Positions 37,877 to 50,497 of a DNA stretch of 64,000 nt are shown here, piece by piece. Every line of letters begins with the position of its first letter. Positions within the stretch are counted from its first letter, which is position 1. Origin of the DNA: Blastomyces gilchristii SLH14081 (lineage: Eukaryota > Ascomycota > Eurotiomycetes > Onygenales > Ajellomycetaceae); contig NW_003101680.1 of NCBI RefSeq assembly GCF_000003855.2, forward strand, positions 568,976-632,975. Direction: 5' to 3'. Below the pieces are notes generated by a model, which worked only from the letters and a program-made list of their open reading frames with translations, had not been told where the DNA came from and searched no databases. The translations under genes were made by a program, and so were the position numbers.

Positions 37877-39570
37877 TTAGTTATACAACACGTCCCACAC
37901 GTCGCATCTCCCATCCACATTTTTGGAATCTATAGTTGCAAACACCTTTCTCCCTTCATCGCCTATTCCAGCTCTGGCACCACCGCCGATCACCCCGAGT
38001 CGTGGAGCTTTCTTCCATCCCGGGCCCTTGTTTGGATGCTTAGCAAAATTCGCCCATGCTTTCTGCATCACCTTACCAACCTTTACCTGGAACTTTGTAG
38101 CCCCCTTTCGCGGATATGTTCCAAAAATGTACTTAATCTCTAATCCGTGGTACGCTCCGCTTCCATCAAATAGTTCCGTGTTCGGGAAACTCGCGTTGAA
38201 ATAATACCGCCACACATCAATACCGACCGTTGCGCTATCCTGTGTGACTAGCCTTGCTAGACACTGGAAAGAAAATTCAGTAAGGATGGCTGCGAGACGT
38301 TCGGGTTCGTTGCCGATTCCTGGAGCACCGATAGGGTATGTGTCTAGTATCCTTTGAATGATTTCGCCCGGAACATCCGGCAAAGACGCACGGAGGAATG
38401 CTTCAGTGTCATTCATGCCAACCGTGATTGGACGATTTTCGTCAGCGTTACTTCCCATTAACACTGGTACGCGCGCAATAAGTGATTTCTCATCAGTCGA
38501 ATCGAGACGATCTTGGCGTGGTGTATCTGCCCAGGTGACGCCGCCGTCTGCCATCGGACCGAATGCTAGCTGTTGTCGTTCGATGATTGCTTTCAGCTCC
38601 AGTGCAGGAATAGCACGAACGCATTCGAGGCCATTTGTGGAAGGGCAGTTAGTCGCCTCCAAAAGCTTGCCCCATGAAGCAACGGGATCAGCAGCGAGCA
38701 TTCTTACTGTGGACTGGCCAGATTGCATAATGGCGGCGCGGAAGGGAATAGGGTTCGGCGGAGCGGTGATAAGGCCATCGACACTTCCTCCGCCTGCACT
38801 TTCTCCGAAAATCGTTATTTTCTCTGCATCACCGCCGAAAGCTGCGATATTACGTCGAACCCAATCCAAAGCGAGCCGTTGGTCCAGCAATCTGCCCGAA
38901 TTATATAGTTAGACCTCGACCCTATCTTTTAAGTTCTTAACGAATACGAAACTTACCCCAGGTTCTTCTCCGCCGCTGGTAGCTCAGGCGACCCGGGGAA
39001 CCCAAACAGGTTTGTCCGGTAGTTGAAAGTCACCAAGACAACATTTTGATTAACAGCAAAGCTGGAGCCATCATAAAGAGGTAGAGAACCGGAACCAAAA
39101 ACGTAAGAACCTCCATATATCCAGACGAGGACAGCCCTAGGGCCCTTGGGTGGAGACGCCGGGGCGAAGACATTCAGATTTAGACAGTCCTCGCTCTCTC
39201 CGGCTGGAGGCGGAGGCGTGTTGTACCATTCGATTGACTGATTGCGTTGTTCTTCCGGGTAATTAAACTGCTGGATGCAAGAGGGCTTGTATCTGGAGGC
39301 GTCATAAACTCTCTGCCATGGCCGGACTGGTTCGGGGGCCTTAAAACGAACAGGAGGTTCAGCGAAGGGAATACCAAGGAATTTATTGACGGGGCGAGTA
39401 GAGGACGGAAGCCAGGTGGCAGTCCCCGCAACGGTCCCTGAGTCTATAGTCGCCGTAGGTCGACATTTTGGTTTGCGACATGGAGTTGAGTTGGCAGTGG
39501 CGGCACAGAGAGCTATGGTCAACGTTAGGACGGAAAAATACATGGCGGGCGTTTTGGATTTGGTGAACAT
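37877..39570 (-). CDS. Secreted type B carboxylesterase/lipase
   Basis: Two exons, 39570-38957 and 38891-37877, give 542 residues, the normal size for fungal type B carboxylesterases. A signal peptide follows the second ATG at codon 10 (MYFSVLTLTIALCAATANS), so translation may start at 39543 instead. Family motifs are in order: FLGIPFAEPP, SEDCLNLNVF, VWIYGGSYVFGSG (oxyanion hole), and FGESAGGGS with nucleophile Ser236. The acid is in MGSNADENRP, and GAYHGLEIKYIFG has the catalytic His. It hydrolyses carboxylic esters outside the cell; the specific substrate cannot be told. It is convergent with the kinase gene, leaving about 214 bp between stop codons. Confidence 0.92.
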
Positions 39571-40723
39571 AGGTATAAATTGGACATTTGAGAGGGAGGC
39601 CCGCCTTTCTCAACATATGTATCGCGGGCTCTTATATATAGGTGAACGAAACCATCCCGAGTCTGCAATGTGTTTGTTAGCTTTTGCCCTAAAACACTTA
39701 GAACATCTCCCAGTCTTTCTCTCTCTCTCTCTCTCTTTTTTTTTTTTTTTTTTTCCGGTACGTTTTTTTCAGCTCATGGTCTATACGCGTATCCGGACTA
39801 CAAGAGGCGGACCTATGAGATATTCGGCGCTTGCTAGGGGCGCATGCGGATCCTTCCCCCTCAATGATTCAGCTATACGATGTTTCAAGCAGAATGCGAA
39901 ATTTCCGCTGATAGCTTAGCAACCTCAACTCAACTTACCATATGAAATCTTGTATTCTAAGGTCTAGTGGATATATTTCAATACCATGATCCTTTTCCCT
40001 CCCTGTCGTAAATAGTGGGCAAAAATGAAGCTTGCGACCAACAACGAAGAAACCACTTCGTCGCTGAACCTTTTCTGGCTCCAGGTGACGTGACAGCTCA
40101 GGATAGTTCTGGGGCTGTTGTATTGCATCGCTAGCCCATGTTCCAAGGGCCATTTTCTCCACAGCGCCATGAGATGCGCTGGGCATTTAGGATCGCAAGA
40201 CACAGCCGATTGTGCAAGTCTCAATCTACCAGCCGGAAATGGATACGCCCCAAAAGCCTTCTGATAGCATTGCAACCTAAAGACAGCAAATCATCCTCTT
40301 GGGACTTTTGTGAACACTTAGGGAGCTCTAGCGACATCAAAGTGGTGAATGCTACATGCTCGCGCGGTTGTCGCCATAAGGCTAGCACATCCCAGAGATA
40401 ATAAAAATGTGGAGCATGGCTTTAGTGATAGAGGGCAGATAGTCATGGTTGGAATTCCAGAAGATATTCTTCCATGTGTTTCCTCATTCCTAGGTTTCGA
40501 ATGCTATTTCATTACTACCTAGGGATGTGCTGCACCGCATCGATATCTACACACGATGTCATCCGAATGCTGCATGCTGTAGAGCAAATTAGCATTGATG
40601 GTAGCCAGGACCATGGGCAGGACTTTTGTGCCTGACGAGGTATAGCCCCTAACAACAGGAAATAGACGATATCAGCACTATAGTAGTTACCAGTTAATTT
40701 ACCGAACTGGTAGATATAGCCCA
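39571..40723. other. Esterase promoter to ura5 3' region
   Basis: No gene supported. A (CT)n-(T)n tract at about 39719-39756 lies 150 bp upstream of the esterase start and may be a promoter pyrimidine tract. Remaining frames are short shadows. Confidence 0.45.
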
Positions 40724-41607
40724 TCAGTCACTAGCCCGGTAGCGGCTTCTGTATTCCTCCAACTTATCCATATCGTCCTTGTTCCCTTGGGATCCCACTA
40801 ATGTAATAAGGTCTTGCAGCGTGACAATACTCGCAGTCGGGACACCAAATTCTTGTCTAATCTGACCCATAGCGCTCATCCTAGGCTCGTAATCGTCTTC
40901 AGCGTCTTTGGGCCCGGGCATTTTCTCCTGTCGATCGAGCGCAACTACGAAACCCACTACTTTCCCTCCTTCCTTATCTACTAGCTTTAACGTCTCGCGC
41001 ATCGCAGTACCGGCAGTGATCACATCGTCTATGACAAGGATGTTTTTCCCCTTTAACGGGGACCCCACGATGTTTCCACCTTCGCCATGGTCCTTTGCTT
41101 CTTTCCGATTGTAGCTATATGAGACAGATGACCAGGTTTCGGGGTCCATGCGGTGGAGTTCAAGCAGCGTTGCGCACGCGAGGGGGATTCCTTTGTAAGC
41201 CGGACTTGAGAATTCTCCAATTAGTAAACTCCATGATTTCTGCGATCAGGATCGGAATCATGCGCAAGTCTTACCCGAAGATTACATCAGGTTTTGGAAT
41301 AGATGGGTTGGAGGCGAGGTAGGAAATGATGGTGTTGGCGTAGGCAGTCGAGATGGCGGAAAGGAGCGACGAGGTATGGAACAGGCCCGCATTGAAGAAG
41401 TAAGGCGATTCTACGTGTCATATATCAGCAAATTGGGAGTTCAGGTGTATCAACCGTGTTGCGCGATTGCGCGCAAAGAAGATACAGACTTCGTCCAGAT
41501 TTCAGTGTGAAAACCCCGAATTTCAGAACATTGGCGGACAGACAGGACTCTAGGAAAGCCGTTTTATAGGCGGGAAGAGGTGAGCTTGTGGGCTGCGCTG
41601 AAGACAT
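40724..41607 (-). CDS. ura5: Orotate phosphoribosyltransferase
   Basis: Three exons, 41607-41490, 41410-41275 and 41204-40724, give 244 residues. The enzyme couples orotate with PRPP to make OMP in de novo pyrimidine synthesis. Motifs are FGVFTLKSGRKSPYFFNAGL, the PVIFG-to-PAYKGIP substrate loop (split by intron 2), LELHRMDPE, the flexible-loop region SYNRKEAKDHGEGGNIVG, and the PRPP-binding loop ILVIDDVITAGTAMRE. The C-terminus (KLEEYRSRYRASD) also fits. ATG 41607 (MSSAQPTSS) was chosen; the frame is open 14 codons upstream without family resemblance. The first donor is GTCTGT, a weak consensus, but the join restores the conserved SGRKSPYFFN block. It is divergent from the Fig1 gene, with about 1.2 kb between starts. 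Confidence 0.95.
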
Positions 41608-42845
41608 TGTCGCTATTCTGGCTGGGATCCTCTGGTTAACAAAGATCAAGGAGAGAAGGGTCCTGATGTTTTAAGATTGACACGAGGGCGGCTGCGAAGA
41701 TGAGGGTGGAGTTGGAGGGGGAAATATTTATCAGATTGCTAGTTAACTTATCGGTGACATAAGCAGATCTGATAGTTAACTTAACTAGCTAACTAACAAT
41801 CAGCTCTAATTCATCCAAGCCCGATTTCAAACTAGAACAATCATCTTCAAAAACATTCCCGCATACGCGTATAGGTTATTGACAGCTCCGATACCCTTGG
41901 AACGAACAGGCTAAAGGAAGGGAGGTGGATTGACATTGTTGGAGGGCCAGAATTACGCCTTGACCAAGCGCGTGAGGAATTGGAAAGAGAGCGTCCGGAA
42001 CCAAATTTAGTTTCACGATGTGTCATTGACTAGTTATAGATCCCAAGAGCATGATATCCTAGGGATAGGCAGGCATCCTAGGTTGACTGGATTTGTGGTT
42101 TTCAGTCTGGCTTGAGTGAGCATAGGCACTCTCGACTCGCATGTTAAGAAATGCTGAATGCGTAGTAATATCCGTCGCGTATTGGAGCGTCAAATTGTTC
42201 GTCAATCACACGCTTAAAATTTACTAAAGAATGCCTAAAGATGAAGGGTTGAGAGAAAAACCTCTAGTAAGCGTTCAGTTCTATAAATACCTCAAAAAAT
42301 TATTGCTAAGTTCATCGATAAGCAACAGCTTCCGCACCGGCAGTTAACCCTATACCTTTCCCAAAAGTTCTGTCCGCAATGGTGCCTGGGCTTAACTAAA
42401 TCGACCGCCCTAGGCAGTCACTTATGGTTAAAGCTTTTAGCTAAGACTTGGGACCGCATACACCTCAAATTCAATGGTCTGCAGCGCAACAGCGACATAC
42501 TGAGCTATCTAAATTTTGATCTGGGGAAGTTTAGCGCGCCACAAAGTAACTTAATAGCACTGGCGCCGGACCCCGCCTCGCTAGCTGTAGTTATCCGAGT
42601 CGAGTTCGAATACCAATCTGTCAGTTCCTGATTGGCCAATTGTCAGAATCTGTAACGGCGCAGGGGTGGGAAATGCGTTGTCCAGTCAAGTCAGGCAGCC
42701 AAATGAGGAAAAGAAATATAGGACAAAATTTCTCACCTCGTGCTGGCAGCGGGTGAGGCTGTCAGTTCGTCCTCTGTGGAAGCCCTCTCCTTCCTCATAC
42801 TCACGATACCAGCGTTCTCATTGTATTTTCGTGATCTAGGTCAAA
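41608..42845. other. Divergent promoter region, ura5 and fig1
   Basis: No gene is supported in these 1.2 kb. The GTTAACT motif recurs near 41738-41796, similar to the motif noted at 6130-6220. Confidence 0.45.
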
Positions 42846-43980
42846 ATGTCGAGTCTGAAATTTGCAAGGGGATTGATGCGATGTAGGTATTTCCTGTCCA
42901 GGCACTTGCGCATTTCCGAGTCTAACTTGAATGTTTGCTAACTATCTAACACCAGTTCTCCCTCTCATTGGGTATCACCATGTTTTGATGTTTCTTTTAC
43001 TTATTCCTATTCTATTTCTATGTACGACGTCCCGCCGCATCCCATATTTCCTTGTCTTCTTCTTCTTTCTCCTTTTTTTTTTTTTTTTTTCCCTCCCTCT
43101 GCATATTTTAAATCCTACATATATATGTGTGTGTGTGTAGAGAAAGAGAGATATTGAATCATTCTTCCCAGCGGTTCTCGTTGCCGGCTGCTCGAACTCT
43201 ACTCTCGCAAACGTTTATTTGATATCGCTATCATACGCGGCGAATATCACCTCTTCGCCTCTACAAAATGACCATCCAGCGAAGCTTAATCCAGATATGC
43301 CAGGGGTATTCGCAAATTTGACCACTGGAGTGCGAAACAATGCAACTTCTTTTGAAATAAGGACAGGATATCTGGGCCATTGCATGAAACAAAACTCAGG
43401 CCTCTGGATCTGTGCTCGAGACATAGAACCTCTTGCAAATGTCATCAGGGACCAAAAAGCATCGAACATTGACCCGTTGAATCTGGTTTACATGTCCAAG
43501 ACGTTCAAAGATCAGGTGATATTCAGTGGATTAATGTACGAGTCACTTCATCCCTTTTGATTACTACTGTCTTTAGAGTGACAAGCACTGATTTTTCAAT
43601 ATAGCTTTGCATCCATTCCATGTCTATTCATCTGTTTTCTGCTTCTCTCCAGTTTCCCAAACTGGCACGCGGATGTCAATTCAGAGGAGAGCGATGTTGA
43701 GATTAAGCCATTTCCCTCAAGGGTGGTGTCTCGTGTTGCGACTGGATTTGTGGCACTCGCTTCGCTGTTAACCTTTGTATCCGTATTTTGGCAACATATA
43801 TCGAGTTCGGCGAGCGTTACGATGCATGAGGAGCTCTATTATGGGGTCGTCAATTCGAGCACCGGAGTTGTTGCTATGGTATTTGGATGGGGAGGGGTTC
43901 TTACTTCGTTTCTTGTTGTGATTGGGTTGATTCTCATGATTTTGAGTATATCGATTTTACAAAAACTTAGCGATGACTGA
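42846..43980 (+). CDS. fig1: Fig1 family calcium-regulator/membrane-fusion protein
   Basis: Four exons, 42846-42882, 42956-43021, 43172-43535 and 43605-43980, give 280 residues. In yeasts and filamentous fungi Fig1 proteins act in calcium influx and cell fusion during mating. The architecture is claudin-like. TM1 is about residues 13-40 (LPLIGYHHVLMFLLLIPILF then LSVLVAGC). An extracellular loop carries the Fig1 signature GYLGHC followed ten residues later by C (GLWIC). TM2 is about 157-176 (FASIPCLFICFLLLSSF), TM3 is about 200-220 (VATGFVALASLLTFVSVFW), and TM4 is about 245-275 (VFGWGGVLTSFLVVIGLILM). Several N-glycosylation sequons lie in the loop (SNSTL, ANITSS, ANLTTG, NNATSF). It is convergent with the ankyrin-CorA gene. 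Confidence 0.85.
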
Positions 43981-44189
43981 TTTGATTTTATCGCTCATTT
44001 ATGCTGCTTCTTTTCGCTCCTACAAACTTGGAATTATACAGGCCTTTTAGGAAAGTGTGTTGGAGCTAAGGGAGGCCATCTACTTTGGGAAATGTTAGGC
44101 CATGTTGAGTCTATAAGAATGTGATCGGAAGTTACGCATGGAATTCTCCTGCTCTATTCACTTTGATCTGGATTGTTCTAGCACTAATA

Positions 44190-47100
44190 TTAAGAATAAT
44201 CGGAATTGGAATCGCTCACGAATGATGTGATGGAGAATAAGGTTCGGTATATCCAGCGAACTGCAAGACCCAGTATAGTCAATATAACAAGAAATGTCGT
44301 CACAGCTGCCTTCATTCCTGACGCTAGATTTCTGGTCCAAATGACTGAAAGCAGTATTACCAGTAGCACAGCGATAGAAACTCCTGCCGCCGTTGGTCGG
44401 CCATGGTTCTTCAAAAATTTTGCAATCCGATCCTGGTTTAATGCGATCAGAATAAAAGGAATGGATATTGCCCCGGAGATGCTAACTGTTAGGTATGTTA
44501 GATACGTAAAGATTGAGAGGCAGTAAAGGAATTCAGGATATGTTGCGTACACATGTATCTCAAAACGTAATCCATCGGGAGCTTGTCTCCGTTATTCCAA
44601 GGAAAAGCATCGATATTAATGGCGAAAAATGCAGCCATAAACGACAGCGGAAGCTAAACTCATCTCGATTAATTTTCTGAATGCATTCAAGGGCGGGAAA
44701 GGAAGGAGTTCTCACAAATATAATAGTGACCACGGTGAAAACTAGCACCGTTCTACCTTGTCGTATGGATTCATCTGCCTGCTTGCGGGAGAGGTCAGCA
44801 TTCTCCAAGCCCCGTTCGGTAAGTTCTTTAGTTGCTTCTGCTTGCATCGACGCATTCTCGGCCTGTTTACGGGCGGACAATGCTTCAGAGACATTGTTTT
44901 GTTTCTGCTTCAGATCGAGAAGGTTATAGAGCTGCACAATCATTAACACCCGAAATCTCTTGGTTAAAATCTTATGCACTCACGGCTTTGTAAGTCTGAT
45001 TCGCGAGCCTTTGCATTTTTTCAACCCGATATATATGGTTCTCAAGTACTGGAAATCGTACTGGTGAGGAATTTTCGTCGTTTACACTCCCATTCTTAAT
45101 TCTCTTGCGCTCCGCCAGAAATTTGGAAAACTCTTCCAAAGGCATCGTTTGATTACTCAAAATCATGTGCAAAATTCCAAGTTCGTCGATAATATCTTTG
45201 ATCTCGACTAGCAGCTGTGTTTCAGCGCTAATGCTGAAGACCTCTGAGCTGGCTACCTCACCCTTGCTTGATTGATCAAGTCTACATGCGAATTCCTCAA
45301 AACATTGCGTTTCTTGGTCAATCTGTTGATTTCCATCAGTCTGGTTTTGTACTTTCTCAGAAGGGATGAGGCACTCACCACAGCACCAAGAGATCGTTCG
45401 AAGAAGTCAAAAAATTGATACTCATCCGGGACGCTGTATTGATCAAATAATCCTATACAAAAGCTGGCAATGAGCTGCGCCAGATCCTGAGCTGACGTGA
45501 GAGGATCCCGCGTTTTCAATCCAATGTGGCTAAGTATCATTTGATGAACGTTCAAGGGGTCACGTTTGAGTAATGCTAAACGCCTTTTCTCAATGGAGGC
45601 CTGGCCACTGCTACTACTACGCTCATCCGTATATCGATAATGCCGTTCCTGGAGAACTACGGACGCCCTCCATCGTTGTGTTTTAGCATAAACGTCCCTT
45701 CTGTTAAACCCCGATTTCGGTTTTTTCCCTGTTACCCAACCAAGCATAAACCCTGATTCACTCATACTTTTATCCCTCACCTTGCCGTGACTAGCGTAGT
45801 CGTGTCCATGTCCACGCCCATGAAATTCCGAACGATTAGTTCTAGTTTCTGTATCCGGAAACTGCGGAAGGTCGATAATTATGGGATTAGGTGGGGAGGC
45901 TGTTTCGAAATCTGCTTCGGCTGCGGGCGGAGGTTGGCCAGACCAGACATCCCACCGCCGGGGAAAGCAGCTAATAATGGTATCTAAAGTTATGTTAGCC
46001 CTCTGAGCAATATATAAATGAAGGTGAAGGTGATAATTACCATCGTTCAGTATCCAAAGCCACAACTGATCTACCATAAAGATCTTAGGCTCTGCGGAAT
46101 TATCCCGTATGTATCGATAGACCACCTGGCCATCGTCTCTTGCGGTAGTATTGGTGAGATGGGTATAAAAATATTGATCGAGAGTTCTTCTTAGATGAAG
46201 GGGTGAGTCTGCGGGGTTCAATGGCGACAAGTACCCTTTCACGAGATGTTCGTCGAAAGGTATCCTAGGCTTTGTGCGTCCGGCACTATTTTTCTCAGTG
46301 GTTGCATCCGTTTGTTGACCGACATTTTCGGGAATATTAGGAAAAGTTCCGCGACGTTTGATATCGGGACCAGTCTTGGGTCGGACATCATTTTCTTCTG
46401 TTTTATGACCATCAGTACCGGGACGAGTGCTACTACGTTTCGCAGCAGAATCCTCCCCAGCGGGGCCATCCAAAGTCGCATGCGCTCCTCCTGACTGGTC
46501 AACAGGAGTCGACACATCCGGAGATTCGCCAACAGGGGAATTCACAGTTTTAGCTACACGAGTTTGTGTATGCGTTCTTGATATACTGATGCTTGGAGAT
46601 GGTGGATTTTCCGTGGTCAAAAGGCCTGCAGTATTCCCCTCTGCGATATCAACGTTTAGTTGTGTCGGATCTTCCGCACGGGGTGAATTTTGCGTGTCAC
46701 CGATTGTTTGATTGGTTGGCGGTATTTGTAAAATGCTTGTCTGATCCTCTTCTACCGCGGATATCGAACCCCTGGGTTGTTTACTTCCGCCCAGCACACC
46801 ACTCCCATCGGAATTGAAATTTCGAGTCACATCTTTCTTTCCAGTACTTGTGGGCACTGTGTCAGCTGCGTCATTTTCGGCGGCTCGACCGTCGTCCTGG
46901 ACACTAGGTGTACTTTTGCCTTTTTCTACGTCGTCCTGTTGACCCGATGATTTTCGGAATGTCTTAACAACGTGATCTGACGTTTGGCGCACTTTACTAC
47001 CGAGAGTACGGATAGCTGACATTAAATCTCTGGCCCCATGAAAAATGTTCAGAGATTGAGATGGCTCCTCGGTATCTTCTGTACTGGCGCGATATGAGCT

Positions 47101-48691
47101 CCTAACAGCTGTTCGTACTACTGGTGGCGGGCGTGACACTCTTGATTGTGTTTTTTTTCTAGCTGGACGCAATGGCGGTGCTTTTGAGGGCGGGCGTTGC
47201 TCGCTTCGCATAGCTTTTTCCTTCTCATCTTTCTCATGCTTTAAAAACTCAACCATTCGCTTATAGCCAGCATGTGTTTCAAAGTGGAGAAACGGAATCT
47301 GCAAGGCAATTAGTGCATGGGGTGAGAAATTCTAGCAAGTCTTCTAGCTTACGAATAGCATGAGTTGATCTGTTGTGTCGTTTCCTAGGTGCAAGCCAGG
47401 GGACTATCACTCACATGTTAGCGACAGGGATAAAGATTTGGAGGTAGAAATGTTATACATTGATGGTTCGGCACAAGGGCCTCATATACGAGGAAAGAGA
47501 AGCGGAAGCTCGAAATTGTTGACCAACACCATTAGTTAAGGCAAGTTTTGACTTTGACTCTTCGCTCAGTATTACCGCGCCAGAGTCCCGTTCGCCAAAA
47601 TGACGGCTAACCAGAATCTGCTCCTTATCAGTTTTGGTGCTTCAATTTCAGACAAAGATGGACACCCGTACCTCAACCCATTCCATCTACAAAATAGTTA
47701 GCATGTAATATACTACGCTTGTTCAAGATAGAGCGCTTACATTGTTTGCGGGTAAGTGATACCACCGAAAACTCGGCTGTTTGTCGATCTTTTTTCCTTT
47801 TGCAAAATTCATAATTGCCGCTGGCCCTTTCCCGTAGAGTATATCATAAACCGACACTGTTTTCTCGATTCTCTGCTCGGTTCCCTCAACAAAAAAGTCA
47901 ATGATGGTACCTTCAAATCCCTGGCAGGCTTTCAATTTGTCGGTTTCGTCAGCGGGAAGAACTGGAACCGTATAATGAATCTCCGGTTTAGCCTTGCGTC
48001 TTTCGACGGATGGACCTTGCAATACCCTATCCGATCGAAGCAATTCACGCATGAGATCACTGGTTGCTAAATTGTCCACCGTTTTACCATTGTCATCGCG
48101 TAAATATTTATTGGCGCCATTCTCCAGTAGGAATTCAGTAATGTCCACGTTGTCGTGTATAACGGCACTGAAAAATGGAGTGTGCCCATCTGGAGTTAAC
48201 GCGTCGATATCCGCCTCATTTTCTAGAAGGGCCTCGGCAACATCGGCGTGTCCGTTTAATAGGGCCTGGTGAAATGCCGTATATCCAGTTTCGTCATTGT
48301 GCGATTCGACATCGGCATTAAAGCGCAATAAAAGATTCACAAACGTTATATTTCCTAGCTCCGCCGCGATGTATAATGGCTTGCTGCCGCTGTGACTGGC
48401 AGCTTCGGTGTTAGAACCAGCCTTGAGCAGAAGCTCTGCCAGTGACACACGATCGTTTATCACCGCCAGGTGAAGGGCTGTTTGTCCGTCGCGGTCTACA
48501 GCTCTCAAATTAACGCCTTTGTCAAGGAGGAGCCGCAACTCGTCTCCATTTCCTTCGCCCACTACCTCAAGAACTCGCAGACTCTCAGAATCGAACTCAT
48601 TTTCGAGATCATCTTCACTGTGAGGTTCGTCAGTCGGTCCCAGGTCAACACTTTCCTGATAACTATCAAAACGATCGGGTTCGCTCTCCAT
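44190..48691 (-). CDS. Ankyrin repeat protein fused to CorA-like Mg2+ transporter domain
   Basis: Ten exons give 1332 residues: 48691-47741, 47686-47672, 47623-47459 (or from 47620), 47403-47353, 47298-46041, 45983-45379, 45322-44984, 44931-44716, 44653-44551, 44485-44190. All phases close. The N-terminus is acidic. Ankyrin repeats span about residues 45-215 (DGQTALHLAVINDRVSLAEL, SKPLYIAAELGN, GYTAFHQALLNGHADV). The middle has the family block LMLFIPFLHFETHAGYKRMV and a long Ser/Thr/Pro-rich insert (about 430-650). The soluble part continues with YRYIRDNSAEPKIFMVDQLW and CFPRRWDVW. A coiled coil (NQTYKALYNLLDLKQKQ, QAEATKELTERGLENADLS) leads to membrane segments beginning with VTIIFLPLSFMAAFFAINI at about 1193-1212, the CorA/ZntB-like helix. 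More hydrophobic segments follow to the end. It is probably a membrane protein with a sensing N-terminus; ion specificity is unknown. Exon 2 has only 15 nt (MEWVE). Confidence 0.85.
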
Positions 48692-49497
48692 ATTGGAAGT
48701 TAATTCTTCCAGTTAATTTCGTTATCCCTGGACGAGGGAGTTATTCTTAGAGTTCCCTTTCGGTTCTCGAGCGGAGCTTCGTTTTTTTGCATCGAGCAAC
48801 ATGAGCTAGAGGGAATCAGGCTAAACAGCCCACCAGCGTGCGAACCAACCTCTGCAGCTTGCTGCAAGTAGCCGAGACTGCACATCATAATTGGTCATAC
48901 TTGGGTTCTCAATTTTGGGGGTCGGAAAATTCTATCTCTCGCCGGTGCAGCTGGCGGGCAGCGCGCCATACTGTTGCTGCTTCAGCGGAGATGCCAACGT
49001 TCCCCAAGAGTCATTCTAACTACCCTGTGTGAGCTTGAGCTCCAACGGCACTCCCGGCCCTAACTCGCTTTTGAAGTTAGAGACTCTTGGAAAGCAACCA
49101 CCAATCAGCCTTCGCACCATTCCAATCCGCGTTAACTAGGCGGTAACTTATTGAGCTTTATTAGAGCTAAGGTATTTTCGGGTTGTGTTGTGTTGGCTTT
49201 CTCCAATCAGTCCCATTCGACAAATTGTCCGCCCTTCGACATTTCTCCTTCCTCAGGCAAATGATACCCCGCATCCCACTGCTCTCCAGGGTGGGAGAAG
49301 GGGAAAATATTTGTGCAGTGATCAAAATGGGCATTCATTTTAAGTCATGACATTTTTTGAGTGAGTCTTTTTTGAATAAGAAAGTACCCCAAGAGGCAGA
49401 CAGGCGGCCGTGCATGTACTCTCTACTACTCTTTACGGGCAATTAACAAGAGACCCCTCTTTCTGAGCTTGCGAAATCTGAGCCTTAGAAGCTTCAA
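48692..49497. other. Divergent promoter region, ankyrin-CorA and nitrilase
   Basis: No gene supported in about 800 bp; only short frames without domains. Confidence 0.5.
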
Positions 49498-50497
49498 ATG
49501 GCCCCTGATCTGAAAAAGACTATCAAAATCGCCGCTGTCCAGGCGGCACCGGTATTTCTTAACCGTGCTGGAACCACTGAGAAAGTGTGTCGCCTCATCC
49601 GCGAAGCTGGCGAGAAGGGGGCAGATGTTATTGGATTTCCTGAAGGCTTCATCCCCTGCTTCCCATCATGGGTTGAGATTCTTCCCCTGGTCTCTGAGCC
49701 AGCCCTCTCTTTGTACCGCGAATTCTTCCACGAAGCCGTCGAGGTTCCCGGGCCAGAAGTAAGCGCAATCCAAGAAGCATGTCGAGATGCCAATATATAT
49801 GCCGTCGTGGGCATCAACGAGAGACGTGCAGGCAGCACTGGTACACTCTTCAACACGCAATTGATGTTCGGGCGCGATGGCGAGCTGCTGCACAAACATC
49901 AAAAATACGTGCCAACCATCGGAGAGCGGCTGATCCACGCTCCTGGAGCTACCGGAAGTAAAGCTTCCGTACAGACCGATTTTGGCTGTCTGAGCACTCT
50001 CATTTGCGGTGAGAACGGGAATCCCCTGGCGATCTACTCCCTCTCCCTCGACTATCCGATCGTGCATGTGGCCTCATGGCCAGCCCACTTCGGCCCAAGC
50101 ATTGCCCCGGATGATATGCAGAGGAACATCTTGCATCTTGACGTATAGTGGAGGACTGGCAGCCTCACTCTCTTGTTTCGTCATCAACTCCGTCGCAGTA
50201 GTTTCCAACGAGGCCATTGACGCGTATGGCGGCGACGAGGCAGGGCGTAAATTCCTGCACAAACATCAGGAGAAGACTGACCGCGCCACAATCCTTGGAC
50301 CCAACGGCTCCATAGTTGCAGGGCCATTTGAAGAGGCCCAAGAAGGAATTCTCTACGCAGATGTCAGTGCAAATGATTTGGTGATTCCGAAATACGTTAC
50401 AGACTATGCTGGACACTATAATCGCCCGGAGCTCTTTGCCCACCATTTCGCGAAGTATTTTGAGAACGGACAAGGCAATGAGGCAACTCAGTCTTGA
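49498..50497 (+). pseudogene. Nitrilase, frameshifted by a 7-bp tandem duplication
   Basis: Without the lesion this would be one exon of 330 residues, a normal nitrilase length. The carbon-nitrogen hydrolase triad is present: Glu49 in GFPEGF, Lys136 in HKHQKYVPT, and Cys170 in TLICGENGN. Nitrilases convert organic nitriles to acids and ammonia. The 7-mer CATCTTG is repeated head to tail at 50127-50133 and 50134-50140. One copy gives a continuous frame (MQRNILTYSGGLAASLS); two copies shift it, so the frame stops at 50146-50148 after 216 residues (HLDV). The rest, SGGLAASLSCFVINSVAVV through YFENGQGNEATQS, is open in the +1 frame to 50497. No GT..AG intron of workable size spans the site. The remainder is undamaged, so the lesion is recent, strain-specific, or a sequencing error. 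A truncated product would keep the triad but lose the C-terminal third. Confidence 0.85.
50127..50140 (+). repeat. 7-bp tandem duplication (CATCTTG)2 breaking the nitrilase frame
   Basis: Two exact adjacent copies of CATCTTG; the second copy is the extra one when compared with the expected protein frame. Confidence 0.9.

Noticed and set aside
50106..50170. Intron explanation for the nitrilase frame break
   Set aside because: The only GT..AG pair near the break would be about 20 nt and does not restore the frame; a 7-bp tandem duplication explains it exactly.
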